Of a DNA stretch of 64,000 bases, positions 1 to 7,807 are shown one piece after another. The notes under the pieces were generated by a model. That model was not told the origin of the DNA. It saw only the letters and a program-made list of their open reading frames with translations, and made no database searches. Each line of letters begins with the position of its first letter. Positions within the stretch are counted from its first letter, which is position 1. The translations under genes and the position numbers were made by a program. The DNA is from Sphingopyxis sp. LC81 (lineage in GTDB: Bacteria; Pseudomonadota; Alphaproteobacteria; Sphingomonadales; Sphingomonadaceae): positions 186,001 to 250,000 of the forward strand of contig NZ_JNFD01000001.1 of assembly GCF_000756375.1 (NCBI RefSeq), in the 5' to 3' direction.

Positions 1-424
1 CGCCGCCGATGATCGTCGCCATCCGATCGGCAAGATCATATTCGCCGAGCAGGAGGCGCGCCAGATGCTCGGCCTTGTTGGTGACGACCGCGGTGCGCAC
101 GCCCAGCGCGTCGAGCCGGTCGAGCGCGGCGATCACACCCGGAAAGGGGCGGCTGTGGACCGCGATATGCGCTTCGTAGAAATCGAGCAATTCGGGATAG
201 AGCCGCTCGACCGCGCCATCGGGTACGCCGCCCGACGCGCGCAACCCTTCCTCCAGCATATGCTTCGCGCCGCGCCCGATCATCGGCCGCACCGCGTCCT
301 CGGCCAGCGGGGCGCGGTCCATCAGCGCCAGCGTATGATTGACCGCCGCCGCGAGGTCGCCGAGCGTATCGAGAAGCGTGCCGTCGAGGTCGAAGCCGAC
401 GATCGCGAAAGGAAATCCGTTCAT
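1..424 (-). CDS. gph: phosphoglycolate phosphatase (HAD family), C-terminus beyond window
   Basis: The minus strand reads from an ATG at 424 without a stop to position 1, giving the first 141 residues of a HAD-superfamily phosphatase. The nucleophile motif DLDGTLLDT is near residues 12-20, and the second conserved segment (VVTNKA) is near residue 121. The cap region between them fits the Gph subfamily, which dephosphorylates 2-phosphoglycolate formed during DNA repair or oxygenase side reactions. It is divergent from glmU, with about 60 bp between starts. The family call is firm; the exact substrate is inferred. Confidence 0.85.
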   Translation of the reverse strand, partial: MNGFPFAIVGFDLDGTLLDTLGDLAAAVNHTLALMDRAPLAEDAVRPMIGRGAKHMLEEGLRASGGVPDGAVERLYPELLDFYEAHIAVHSRPFPGVIAALDRLDALGVRTAVVTNKAEHLARLLLGEYDLADRMATIIGG

Positions 425-483
425 CGGCACCGCATGGCGCGATGCTCTGGAAACCGCAATGATTTGCTGGCATGGCAGCGCGC

Positions 484-1836
484 ATGAGCAACAAGATCGC
501 CGCTATCGTCCTTGCCGCGGGCAAGGGCACCCGCATGAAGTCCGACTTGCACAAGGTGCTCCACCCGATCGCGGGCCGGCCGATGCTGCTGCACCTGATG
601 GCGAGCGTCGACGAACTCGGCCCCGCGAAGAAGGTCGTGGTCGTCGGCGACAAGGCCGACCAGCTCGAAGCCGCGCTGGCGGGCAGCGCGGAGCTTGCGG
701 TGCAGGACCCGCAACTCGGCACCGGGCACGCGGTGCGGCAGGGCGAGGCGGCGCTGGCCGGTTTCGACGGCGATGTGCTGATCCTCTACGGCGATGTGCC
801 CTTCGTCCCCGCGGCGACGATGCGCGCGATGATCGACCGGCTTAACGCGGCCGATGCGCCCGCCGTCGTCGTGCTCGCGTTCGAGCCGGCCGATGCGTTG
901 CAATATGGCCGCGTGATCACCGAAGGCGACCGCGTTGTGAAAATGGTCGAGCATAAGGACGCGTCCGACGCCGAGCGCGCGGTAAAGCTGTGCAATTCGG
1001 GGCTGATGGCGGCGAAGTCGGCCGACCTCTTCGCGCTGCTCGCGCGCGTCACCGACGATAATGCCGCGAAGGAATATTATCTCGTCGACATCGTCAATAT
1101 CGCGAACGCCGACGGGCGGTCCTGCGCGGTCGTGAAGACCGATCCGGCCGATGTCGCCGGGATCAACAGCCGCGCCGAACTCGCGACGGCCGAGGCGCAA
1201 TGGCAGGCGTTCAAGCGCGAGGAAACGATGGCGGAGGGCGCGTCGCTTCGCGCTCCCGACACCGTCTGGTTTTCATGGGATACCGAACTGGGCCGCGACG
1301 TGACGATCGAGCCCAATGTCTTCTTCGGCCCCGGCGTGAAGATCGCGGACAATGTGAAGATCCGCGCGAACTGCCATATCGAGGGGGCCATAGTCGGCGC
1401 TGGCTGCGAAGTCGGTCCGTTCGCGCGGCTGCGCCCCGGCACGGTTCTTGGCGAAAAGGCTAAGATCGGCAATTTTGTCGAGACGAAGAAAGCCGTGCTC
1501 GGCAACGGCGCGAAGGCGAACCACCTCACTTATCTGGGCGACGTCACTGTGGGCGCCGGCGCAAACATCGGCGCGGGCACGATCACCTGCAATTATGACG
1601 GCTATTTCAAATATAAGACCGAGATCGGCGAGAACGCTTTCATCGGATCGAACAGCGCGCTGATCGCGCCGGTCAGGATCGGCCGCGACGCGATAGTTGC
1701 CGCGGGCAGCGCCGTGACGCTTGACGTCGCCGACGGCGAGCTTCGCCTCGTTCGCGCCGAGCAGCTGGTCAAGCCCGGCTGGGCCGACCGTTTCCACGAT
1801 GCGATGCGCAAGAAAAAAGCGGCGGAAAAGAAATAG
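484..1836 (+). CDS. glmU: bifunctional N-acetylglucosamine-1-phosphate uridyltransferase / glucosamine-1-phosphate acetyltransferase
   Basis: This cytoplasmic enzyme makes UDP-GlcNAc from glucosamine-1-phosphate, acetyl-CoA and UTP, feeding peptidoglycan and lipid A. The N-terminal uridyltransferase domain opens with LAAGKGTRMKS and carries the GTGHAV motif near residue 80. From about residue 250 a left-handed beta-helix acetyltransferase domain is visible as hexapeptide repeats, including GAGTITCNYDG. The product is about 450 residues, normal for GlmU. An in-frame ATG at 472 would add four residues; neither start has a convincing ribosome site. glmS, the first enzyme of the pathway, lies 2.1 kb downstream on the same strand. 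Confidence 0.95.
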   Translation: MSNKIAAIVLAAGKGTRMKSDLHKVLHPIAGRPMLLHLMASVDELGPAKKVVVVGDKADQLEAALAGSAELAVQDPQLGTGHAVRQGEAALAGFDGDVLILYGDVPFVPAATMRAMIDRLNAADAPAVVVLAFEPADALQYGRVITEGDRVVKMVEHKDASDAERAVKLCNSGLMAAKSADLFALLARVTDDNAAKEYYLVDIVNIANADGRSCAVVKTDPADVAGINSRAELATAEAQWQAFKREETMAEGASLRAPDTVWFSWDTELGRDVTIEPNVFFGPGVKIADNVKIRANCHIEGAIVGAGCEVGPFARLRPGTVLGEKAKIGNFVETKKAVLGNGAKANHLTYLGDVTVGAGANIGAGTITCNYDGYFKYKTEIGENAFIGSNSALIAPVRIGRDAIVAAGSAVTLDVADGELRLVRAEQLVKPGWADRFHDAMRKKKAAEKK

Positions 1837-1840
1837 CCCG

Positions 1841-2380
1841 ATGCCCGCGCCGACGCTGACGACCGCGCGCCTCGTGCTGCGCCAGCTGCGCGACGACGAT
1901 GCCGCCGCGCTGTTTCCGGTGCTGTCCGATCCCGAGGTGATGACATGGTGGTCGAGCGGGCCGCACGCATCACCCGCCGAGACCGAGGCATATGTCAAAG
2001 GCAATGCCGCCGAAGGGCAGGGCTTTCTTTGCTGGGCGATCACCGCGGGCGATGACGCGGCGCTCGGCTGGGTGATCCTGATCGACGGCAAGCCCGACGT
2101 GAAAGAGATCGGCTATATCCTGCGCCGCGACCGCTGGGGCGGCGGCATCGCGCGCGAGGCGGTGACGCGGGTGATCGACCATGGCTTCGGCGAGATGGGG
2201 CTGCGCCGGATCTTTGCCGACACCGACCCCGAAAACCCCGGTTCGATCGGGCTGCTCGAACGGCTGGGATTTCAGCGCGAGGGACGGCTGCGCAGCGAGT
2301 GGGAAACGCATATCGGCGTGCGTGATTCGCTGATCTATGGCCTGCTCCGCGACGAATGGATGATGGAGAAGACGCAATGA
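1841..2380 (+). CDS. GNAT family N-acetyltransferase (RimJ/RimL-like)
   Basis: A 179-residue protein beginning MPAPTLTTARLVLRQL. The opening TxRLxLR pattern and a C-terminal part reading NPGSIGLLERLGFQREGRL are typical of the RimJ/RimL-type GNAT fold, which transfers an acetyl group from acetyl-CoA to an amine, often a protein N-terminus or small molecule. The start lies 4 bp after the glmU stop, so the two are probably co-transcribed. The stop overlaps the next gene's ATG. The substrate cannot be told from sequence. Confidence 0.85.
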   Translation: MPAPTLTTARLVLRQLRDDDAAALFPVLSDPEVMTWWSSGPHASPAETEAYVKGNAAEGQGFLCWAITAGDDAALGWVILIDGKPDVKEIGYILRRDRWGGGIAREAVTRVIDHGFGEMGLRRIFADTDPENPGSIGLLERLGFQREGRLRSEWETHIGVRDSLIYGLLRDEWMMEKTQ

Positions 2381-2691
2381 GTGACCGCTATACCGACAAG
2401 CCCTTCCTGCGCTTTGTCGACGCCTGGGTGCTGAAGGCGATCGGGCATCTCGACGCGGCGACCGAGACTTATTGCAAGGCGATGGTGCCGCAGCTCGAGC
2501 AGAGCTTTGGTGTCAAGGGAAGCTGGGAGCAGATCGTCGAGCAGCAGATGAAGTTCGGCCCCGAACTGAAGGCACAGATCCTGAAAATCTGGACCGACGG
2601 CAAGGCGCGCTTCGCCGCGGGCAATGGCGAGGCGCCCGACCCGGTGCAGTTCGCGATGATCTTCGTCGACCGGAATTTCGGGCGGACATGA
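2377..2691 (+). CDS. small conserved-type hypothetical protein
   Basis: A 104-residue soluble protein starting MSDRYTDKPFLRFVDAW. It has no signal peptide or membrane segment and looks mostly alpha-helical. I do not recognise the family. Its ATG overlaps the preceding GNAT stop (ATGA), and its own stop overlaps the next GNAT start in the same way, so it is translationally coupled inside a GNAT-hypothetical-GNAT chain. Tight overlaps on both sides support it as a real gene. It may assist one of its acetyltransferase neighbours, but that is only context. Confidence 0.75.
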   Translation: MSDRYTDKPFLRFVDAWVLKAIGHLDAATETYCKAMVPQLEQSFGVKGSWEQIVEQQMKFGPELKAQILKIWTDGKARFAAGNGEAPDPVQFAMIFVDRNFGRT

Positions 2692-3152
2692 GCGGCCTGA
2701 TCGTCCGTCCGGCGGCGCGCGCCGACTATGATCGCTGGCTGCCTTTATGGGACGGCTATAACGCATTTTACGGCCGTAGCGGCGATACGGCGCTGGCGCC
2801 GGAAATCACGACTGCGACGTGGGAGCGCTTCTTCGACCCCTATGAGCCGATGTTCGCGCTGGTCGCCGAACAGGACGGCGCGCTTCTCGGCCTCACCCAT
2901 TATCTCCTGCATCGCAGCACCACCTCGCTGCTGCCGTCGCTTTATCTGCAGGACCTGTTCACCACCGCCGAAGCGCGCGGAAAGGGCGTCGGCCGCGCGC
3001 TGATCGAGGCGGTCTATGACGCCGCAAAGGAGCGTTCGCTGCCGCGCGTCTATTGGCTGACGCATGAAACGAACGAGACGGCGATGATGCTCTATGATCG
3101 CATCGCGGAAAAATCCGGTTTCCTCGTCTATCGAAAGCAGTTGCTGGCTTGA
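2688..3152 (+). CDS. GNAT family N-acetyltransferase
   Basis: A 154-residue single-domain acetyltransferase starting MSGLIVRPAARADYD. The acetyl-CoA pyrophosphate-binding motif is clear in LFTTAEARGKGVGRALIEAV at about residues 90-109 (the RGKGVG loop). It is followed by the usual YWLTHETNETAMMLYDR segment, in which Asn and Tyr are family hallmarks. Its start overlaps the stop of the preceding small gene by 4 bp. It is unlike the first GNAT gene of this run (1841-2380), so it is not a simple duplicate. Substrate unknown. Confidence 0.87.
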   Translation: MSGLIVRPAARADYDRWLPLWDGYNAFYGRSGDTALAPEITTATWERFFDPYEPMFALVAEQDGALLGLTHYLLHRSTTSLLPSLYLQDLFTTAEARGKGVGRALIEAVYDAAKERSLPRVYWLTHETNETAMMLYDRIAEKSGFLVYRKQLLA

Positions 3153-3154
3153 TT

Positions 3155-3175
3155 TGATATCGTGATATGATATCA
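3155..3175. promoter_or_regulatory. inverted repeat, probable antitoxin autoregulatory operator
   Basis: TGATATC (3155-3161) and its exact complement GATATCA (3169-3175) flank a 7-bp spacer immediately before the antitoxin gene. The stretch is strongly AT-rich against its surroundings. A -10-like TATGAT (3166-3171) sits inside the repeat, so a repressor bound here would block the promoter. Ribbon-helix-helix antitoxins usually bind such palindromes; binding here is inferred. Confidence 0.6.
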
Positions 3176-3183
3176 GTATATCA

Positions 3184-3561
3184 ATGACTCGCATTCTTGC
3201 AGATTTGCCCGACGAGGATATCCGCTGGCTCGACCAACTCGCGGTCGAGCAAGGCAAGTCGCGGGCGGCGGTGCTCCGTGACGCCGTCACCGCCTATCGG
3301 CCGCATGCGCCTCACGATTGGATAGAAAAGGGCTTCGGTGCGTGGCAATCACGCGACGATATCGGCGACGCGGTTGATTGGCAGCGGCGCGAACGCGCGG
3401 CGTCAACGCGGCCTTGGGATGCCGATTATGAGGCGACGCGCGCCGAGTTTCCCGACCTGTTCGATGCCAATGACGATCGGGAGCATGAGGCGCACAAAGC
3501 TTGGCTTGCAGAGCAGGGCGGCAAGCTTGATAAGCCGAAGAAAAAGCGCCAGAAAAAGTGA
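3184..3561 (+). CDS. ribbon-helix-helix (CopG/VapB-like) antitoxin
   Basis: A 125-residue protein starting MTRILADLPDEDIRWLDQLA. The first 45 residues fit a ribbon-helix-helix DNA-binding domain (short strand, then two helices around KSRAAVLRDAVTAY). The remainder is long, charged and probably disordered, ending in a Lys-rich tail (KKKRQKK), which would wrap and inhibit the toxin. It directly precedes a PIN-domain gene whose GTG start overlaps its stop. No ribosome site fits before the ATG, and the -10-like box is about 12 bp upstream, so the message may be nearly leaderless. At 125 residues it is longer than most VapB proteins. Confidence 0.8.
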   Translation: MTRILADLPDEDIRWLDQLAVEQGKSRAAVLRDAVTAYRPHAPHDWIEKGFGAWQSRDDIGDAVDWQRRERAASTRPWDADYEATRAEFPDLFDANDDREHEAHKAWLAEQGGKLDKPKKKRQKK

Positions 3562-3935
3562 GCGGCTTTGCTTTTGACACCAATATTCTGATCGACTTGC
3601 TGCGCGGATTCCCGCAGGCGCGAACGGAAATCGAGCGCGCTGCAGGGCGAGGCCGTGTCTGGATCAGCCGGACCGTCTGGCTCGAAATCATGTCGAAAGG
3701 CGAGGGTGAGGGGCTCCGGCGCGCGCAGGCTCTTTTGTCGGGTTTCGGGATCGACGAGCTCGACGAGGAAATTGCCGATCGCGCAGCGGCGCTCCGCCGT
3801 GAACGACCGGGATTGAAATCACCGGATGCGATCATACTTGCCACCGCGCTCACCCGCGGTCGCGTTCTCGTGACGCGGAATGTAAAGGATTTTCCGGCGG
3901 CCATGCCGGGGATTCGCGTGCCTTACACGCTTTGA
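3558..3935 (+). CDS. PIN-domain ribonuclease toxin (VapC-like)
   Basis: A 125-residue PIN-domain protein. Acidic residues expected for the metal site are visible: D in FAFDTNILIDLL near residue 7, E in WLEIM, D in KSPDAIILATAL near residue 96, and D in the late NVKDFP motif. VapC-type toxins cleave tRNA or rRNA and are held inactive by the antitoxin. It starts with GTG, and that codon overlaps the antitoxin stop (GTGA), so translation is coupled and toxin output should stay below antitoxin. The pair sits between GNAT genes and glmS with no mobile-element trace. Confidence 0.87.
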   Translation: MSGFAFDTNILIDLLRGFPQARTEIERAAGRGRVWISRTVWLEIMSKGEGEGLRRAQALLSGFGIDELDEEIADRAAALRRERPGLKSPDAIILATALTRGRVLVTRNVKDFPAAMPGIRVPYTL

Positions 3936-3951
3936 ACGAAGGTAAGAAAAC

Positions 3952-5775
3952 ATGTGCGGAATTATCGGAATCATCGGCACGGCCCAGGTGGCGGACCGCC
4001 TGGTCGACGGGCTGAAGCGCATGGAATATCGCGGCTATGACTCGGCGGGCGTGTGCACGGTCGAGGGCGGCCAGCTGATCCGCCGCCGCGCCGAGGGCAA
4101 GCTCGGCAATCTCGTCAAGGAACTCGCCGGCAACCCCGCGCCGGGCACCGTCGGCATCGCGCACACGCGCTGGGCGACGCACGGCGCGCCTACAACGAGC
4201 AACGCGCACCCGCACGCGACGGGCGAAGTCGCGCTCGTCCACAACGGTATCATCGAGAATTTCAAGCCGCTGCGCGAAGCCTTGCAGGCGCGCGGCCGCA
4301 AGTTCGAAAGCGAGACCGACACCGAAGTCGTCGCGCACCTCGTCAGCGAGCAGGTCGAAGCGGGCAAGTCGCCGCAGGACGCGGTGAAGGCGGTGCTCCC
4401 GCAGCTCCGCGGCGCCTTCGCGCTCGCGATTGCCTTCCGCCAGCATCCGGACCTCCTCATCGGCGCACGCCTCGGCTCGCCGCTCGTCGTCGGCTATGGC
4501 GAGGGCGAAACCTATCTTGGCTCGGACGCGCTCGCGCTCGCGCCGCTGACGCAGAAGATCGCCTATCTCGACGAGGGCGACTGGGTCGTCATCACCCGCG
4601 ACGGCGCGCAAATCTTCGACGCGGAAAACAATCCCGTAACGCGCGAAATCACCACCTCGGGCGTCACCGCCGCGACAATCGAGAAGGGCAATTACCGCCA
4701 CTTCATGCAGAAGGAGATTTTCGAGCAGCCGACGGTGGTCGCGCAGACGCTCTCCTCCTACATCCGCCCGCTCGAACAGACCGTCGCGCTGCCGCAGATG
4801 GATTTCGACCTGTCGACGGTCGAGCGCATCACCATCGTCGCGTGCGGCACCAGCTTCTACGCCGGGATGGTTGCGAAATATTGGTTCGAAACCTTCGCGC
4901 GCGTCCCCGTCGACATCGATGTCGCGTCTGAGTTCCGCTACCGCGACCCGGTGCTCCAGCCCGGCGGGCTAGCGCTCTTCATCTCGCAGTCGGGCGAGAC
5001 CGCCGACACGCTCGCGGCGCTCCGCCATTGCAAGGCGAACGGACAGACGATTGCGGTCGTCGTCAACGTGCCGACGAGCAGCATGGCGCGCGAGGCCGAC
5101 CTGCTGCTCCCGACCCACGCCGGCCCCGAAATCGGCGTCGCCTCGACCAAGGCCTTCACCTGCCAGCTTGCGGTGCTCGCCGCGCTCGCCGCGCACCTCG
5201 CGCTCAAGAAAGGCAAGCTCAGCGCCGCTGAAGAACGCGAAATCGTCAAGCATCTGATCGAGGCGCCCGCCGCCTTGAACGCCGCGCTCGCGCACGACGA
5301 GGAAATCTCGAAGATGGCGCATCTAGTCGCCCCGGCGCGCGACGTCCTCTACCTCGGCCGCGGCCCCGACTATCCGCTCGCGCTCGAAGGCGCGCTCAAG
5401 CTCAAGGAAATCTCATACATCCACGCCGAGGGCTACGCCTCGGGCGAGATGAAGCATGGCCCGATCGCACTGATCGACGAAGCGGTCCCGGTGATCGTCC
5501 TCGCCCCCAGCGGCCCGCTGTTCGAAAAGACCGTCAGCAACATGCAGGAAGTCATGGCGCGCGGCGGCAAGGTCGTGCTGATTTCGGACGCTGAGGGTCT
5601 CGCCGAAGCCGGCGACGGCTGCATGGCGACGATCGAGATGCCCAAGGTCCACCCGCTCATCGCACCGCTCGTCTATGCGGTGCCGGTGCAGTTGCTAGCG
5701 TATCATGTTGCGGTCGCGAAGGGGACCGACGTCGATCAGCCGCGCAATCTGGCGAAATCGGTTACCGTGGAGTAG
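3952..5775 (+). CDS. glmS: glutamine-fructose-6-phosphate aminotransferase (isomerizing)
   Basis: A 607-residue enzyme converting fructose-6-phosphate and glutamine to glucosamine-6-phosphate, the entry step to UDP-GlcNAc. The product begins MCGIIGIIGT, leaving Cys2 as the Ntn-hydrolase nucleophile after Met removal. The glutaminase domain shows HTRWATHG and HNGIIEN. Two SIS sugar-isomerase domains follow, with CGTSFYAG and SQSGETADTL in the first. The C-terminus ends DQPRNLAKSVTVE, the classic GlmS ending. A purine-rich AAGGTAAG precedes the ATG. I see no glmS ribozyme, as expected outside Gram-positives. Confidence 0.97.
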   Translation: MCGIIGIIGTAQVADRLVDGLKRMEYRGYDSAGVCTVEGGQLIRRRAEGKLGNLVKELAGNPAPGTVGIAHTRWATHGAPTTSNAHPHATGEVALVHNGIIENFKPLREALQARGRKFESETDTEVVAHLVSEQVEAGKSPQDAVKAVLPQLRGAFALAIAFRQHPDLLIGARLGSPLVVGYGEGETYLGSDALALAPLTQKIAYLDEGDWVVITRDGAQIFDAENNPVTREITTSGVTAATIEKGNYRHFMQKEIFEQPTVVAQTLSSYIRPLEQTVALPQMDFDLSTVERITIVACGTSFYAGMVAKYWFETFARVPVDIDVASEFRYRDPVLQPGGLALFISQSGETADTLAALRHCKANGQTIAVVVNVPTSSMAREADLLLPTHAGPEIGVASTKAFTCQLAVLAALAAHLALKKGKLSAAEEREIVKHLIEAPAALNAALAHDEEISKMAHLVAPARDVLYLGRGPDYPLALEGALKLKEISYIHAEGYASGEMKHGPIALIDEAVPVIVLAPSGPLFEKTVSNMQEVMARGGKVVLISDAEGLAEAGDGCMATIEMPKVHPLIAPLVYAVPVQLLAYHVAVAKGTDVDQPRNLAKSVTVE

Positions 5776-5787
5776 GGCGCCCGCCCA

Positions 5788-5976
5788 TCACTCCGCCGCA
5801 TTCGCCTGCTCCAGAATTGACGCTGCGATTTCGTCGATCTTGCCGACGATCAACAGCGGCGCGCCGCCGACCATGCCGACCTGCGTCTGGCCATTTTCAT
5901 AGTCGCGAAGCCAGGCGACATTTTCGGCGACGACAAGATAATTGCCGCCGCGCGACTTGAGCGAAATGAATTTCAT
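5788..5976 (-). CDS. small hypothetical protein (FlbD-like pattern)
   Basis: A 62-residue protein starting MKFISLKSRGGNYLVVAENV, with a clear GGAGACAC ribosome site upstream on the minus strand. The pattern of hydrophobic residues, an N-terminal YLVVAENV strand, a central GQTQV turn and a closing IDEIAASIL helix, resembles small FlbD-type proteins. No flagellar gene is present nearby, so that likeness is weak. It converges on glmS with 12 bp between stops and is divergent from a HAD hydrolase gene. The strong ribosome site argues that it is expressed. Confidence 0.65.
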   Translation of the reverse strand: MKFISLKSRGGNYLVVAENVAWLRDYENGQTQVGMVGGAPLLIVGKIDEIAASILEQANAAE

Positions 5977-6015
5977 TGGGGTGTCTCCTGATCCCCGATG
6001 CTCTAGGCGGGAAAT

Positions 6016-6729
6016 ATGAAGAATATCAGACCGACCCTTCCCGCCGCGATCATCTTCGATTTCGACGGCGTCGTCGCCGACAGCGAGGTGCGCGCCAACC
6101 TGTCGCTCGCCGAGAGCCTGACCGCCGCCGGCATGCCCGCGACCTACGACGAGTGCCTGCGCGACTATTATGGCCATAATTGGCAGGAGACCGAACGGCG
6201 GATTGTCGCGCGCTATGGCCGCGCGCTGCCCGCCGATTTCCGCGAGACGCACCGCGACCGCGCGCGGGCGCGCTATATGGAGGGCTTCGATGCCGTTCCC
6301 GGCGTCGCCGCCTTCCTCGACACGCTCGGTCCGCTCCCGCGCGCGATCGCCTCGTCGAGCCGCGCCGAATATATCGGCTGGGCGCTCGGGTTGTTCGGCC
6401 TCGGCCACCATTTCGGCGAACATGTCTACAGCGCCGACGGCTGGGACCGCGGCAAGCCACACCCCGATATCTATCTCGCCGCCGCGAAAGGGCTTGGGGT
6501 CGACCCGACGCAGTGCCTCGCGATCGAGGATTCGCCGACCGGCGCGCAGGCGGCGATTGCGGCGGGGATGACCGTCGTTGGCTTTTGCGGCGCGGGGCAT
6601 ATCGTCGACCGCGCGGGACATGGCGCGATGCTGCAAGAGGTTGGCGTGCATCATGTGGCGCTGACGTTCGACGACGTTGCTACCGCTATCTCTCCTTTCG
6701 TCATTCCCGCGAAAGCGGGAACCCAGTAG
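6016..6729 (+). CDS. HAD-superfamily hydrolase (beta-phosphoglucomutase/phosphatase type)
   Basis: A 237-residue HAD phosphatase. Motif I is IIFDFDGVVADSE near residues 12-24, motif II is ASSSRAE, the motif III lysine is in RGKPHPDIYL, and motif IV is AIEDSPTGAQAA. These proteins act on small phosphorylated sugars. The last residues (VIPAKAGTQ) and the stop codon come from one arm of an interspersed palindromic repeat at 6700-6766, so the native C-terminus was probably replaced or lost when the repeat inserted. The catalytic core is complete and activity is likely retained. Confidence 0.85.
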   Translation: MKNIRPTLPAAIIFDFDGVVADSEVRANLSLAESLTAAGMPATYDECLRDYYGHNWQETERRIVARYGRALPADFRETHRDRARARYMEGFDAVPGVAAFLDTLGPLPRAIASSSRAEYIGWALGLFGLGHHFGEHVYSADGWDRGKPHPDIYLAAAKGLGVDPTQCLAIEDSPTGAQAAIAAGMTVVGFCGAGHIVDRAGHGAMLQEVGVHHVALTFDDVATAISPFVIPAKAGTQ

Positions 6730-6766
6730 CGGCGGTTCGCTGGGTTCCCGCTTTCGCGGGAATGAC
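6700..6766. repeat. interspersed palindromic element (REP-like), perfect 27-bp arms
   Basis: Positions 6700-6726 and 6740-6766 are exact reverse complements of 27 bp separated by 13 bp. The arm begins GTCATTCCCGCGAAAGCGGG. This type of element is scattered through many sphingomonad and other proteobacterial genomes and in translation often reads SRESGNP or IPAKAGTQ. The left arm forms the 3' end of the upstream HAD gene. As RNA the hairpin would be very stable; no T-tract follows, so it is not a classical terminator. Confidence 0.85.
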
Positions 6767-6929
6767 AAAAGATAGGGCGATTAACCCGCTCAAAAATCGC
6801 TGTCCTACTTTGGGCAGCTGGATTAGCTTCGCGCCCGGTTCGATCCCGATCACGGGACGAAATATGCAATCGCGAGTGAAGTTACGCAGTTTTCCGCGAC
6901 TTTCCAAAACACCCTTCGAGGAGAGAGAT

Positions 6930-7802
6930 ATGTGCACAGAAAACACCGAAGCCGATCTCGACCGCGCGGGATTGCCCGTCGGGCGGCGTAGTTTTGCCGC
7001 GCTTGCGGGTGGCGGTGCGCTGATCGCGGCGCTGCCCGCGCGCGCGATCGCGGGCAAGCCGGTGAAGGGCCGCGATGTCGAGATCAAGACCGCCGATGGC
7101 ACCTGCGACGCCTATTTCGTCGCGCCCGCGAGCGGCAAACATCCCGGCGTGCTCATCTGGCCCGATATTCGCGGGCTGCGTCCCGCCTTTCGCCAGATGG
7201 CCGACCGGCTGGCGGGCGAGGGCTATGCCGTGCTCTGCGTCAATCCCTTCTACCGCTGGCAAAAGTCGCCCGTCGTGACCGCGACGAGCGATTTCAACGA
7301 TCCGGCGATCCGCGAAAAATTGTTCGGTTACCTGAAGCTGCTGACGCGCCCGATCGTCGAGACTGACGCCAAGGCGCATCTGGCTTTCCTTGACGCGCAG
7401 AAGGAGGTCGACACCAAGCGCAAGATCGGCACCACCGGCTATTGCATGGGCGGGGCGATGACGATCTATACTGCGGCGCTGAAGCCCGATCGCGTCGGCG
7501 CGGCGGGCAGCTTCCATGGCGGCGGCGTCGGCACCGACAAGCCCGACAGTCCGCACCTGCTGATTCCGAAAACCAACGCCGGCTATTTGTTCGCGATCGC
7601 CGACAATGACGACAAGGAAACTCCGAACGAAAAGGTGCTGCTGAAGGCGGTTCTCGAACCCCGCAAGCAGTGGCACGAGGTCGAGGTTTACGAAGGCGCG
7701 ATGCACGGCTGGTGCCCGCCCGACGGCCGTGCCTATAACGAGGCCGCGGCCGAAAAGGCGTGGGCGCGAATGCTGGCGCTGTTCAAGGCCGAACTCGCCT
7801 GA
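6930..7802 (+). CDS. dienelactone hydrolase family protein, Tat-exported
   Basis: A 290-residue alpha/beta hydrolase. The N-terminus has a twin-arginine type signal (GRRSFAALAGG followed by a hydrophobic stretch to ARAIAG), so export of a folded enzyme is likely. The nucleophile elbow is GYCMGG with Cys, as in dienelactone hydrolases, and the catalytic His is in EGAMHGWCPPD. The family hydrolyses dienelactones and related esters; the substrate here is unknown. The ATG at 6930 follows a GAGGAGAG ribosome site. It converges with the next gene with only 5 bp between stops. Confidence 0.85.
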   Translation: MCTENTEADLDRAGLPVGRRSFAALAGGGALIAALPARAIAGKPVKGRDVEIKTADGTCDAYFVAPASGKHPGVLIWPDIRGLRPAFRQMADRLAGEGYAVLCVNPFYRWQKSPVVTATSDFNDPAIREKLFGYLKLLTRPIVETDAKAHLAFLDAQKEVDTKRKIGTTGYCMGGAMTIYTAALKPDRVGAAGSFHGGGVGTDKPDSPHLLIPKTNAGYLFAIADNDDKETPNEKVLLKAVLEPRKQWHEVEVYEGAMHGWCPPDGRAYNEAAAEKAWARMLALFKAELA

Positions 7803-7807
7803 CGCCG

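Noticed and set aside
3952-5775. Possible glmS ribozyme upstream of glmS
   Set aside because: Only 16 bp separate vapC from glmS, which is too short for the ribozyme, and no matching core is present.
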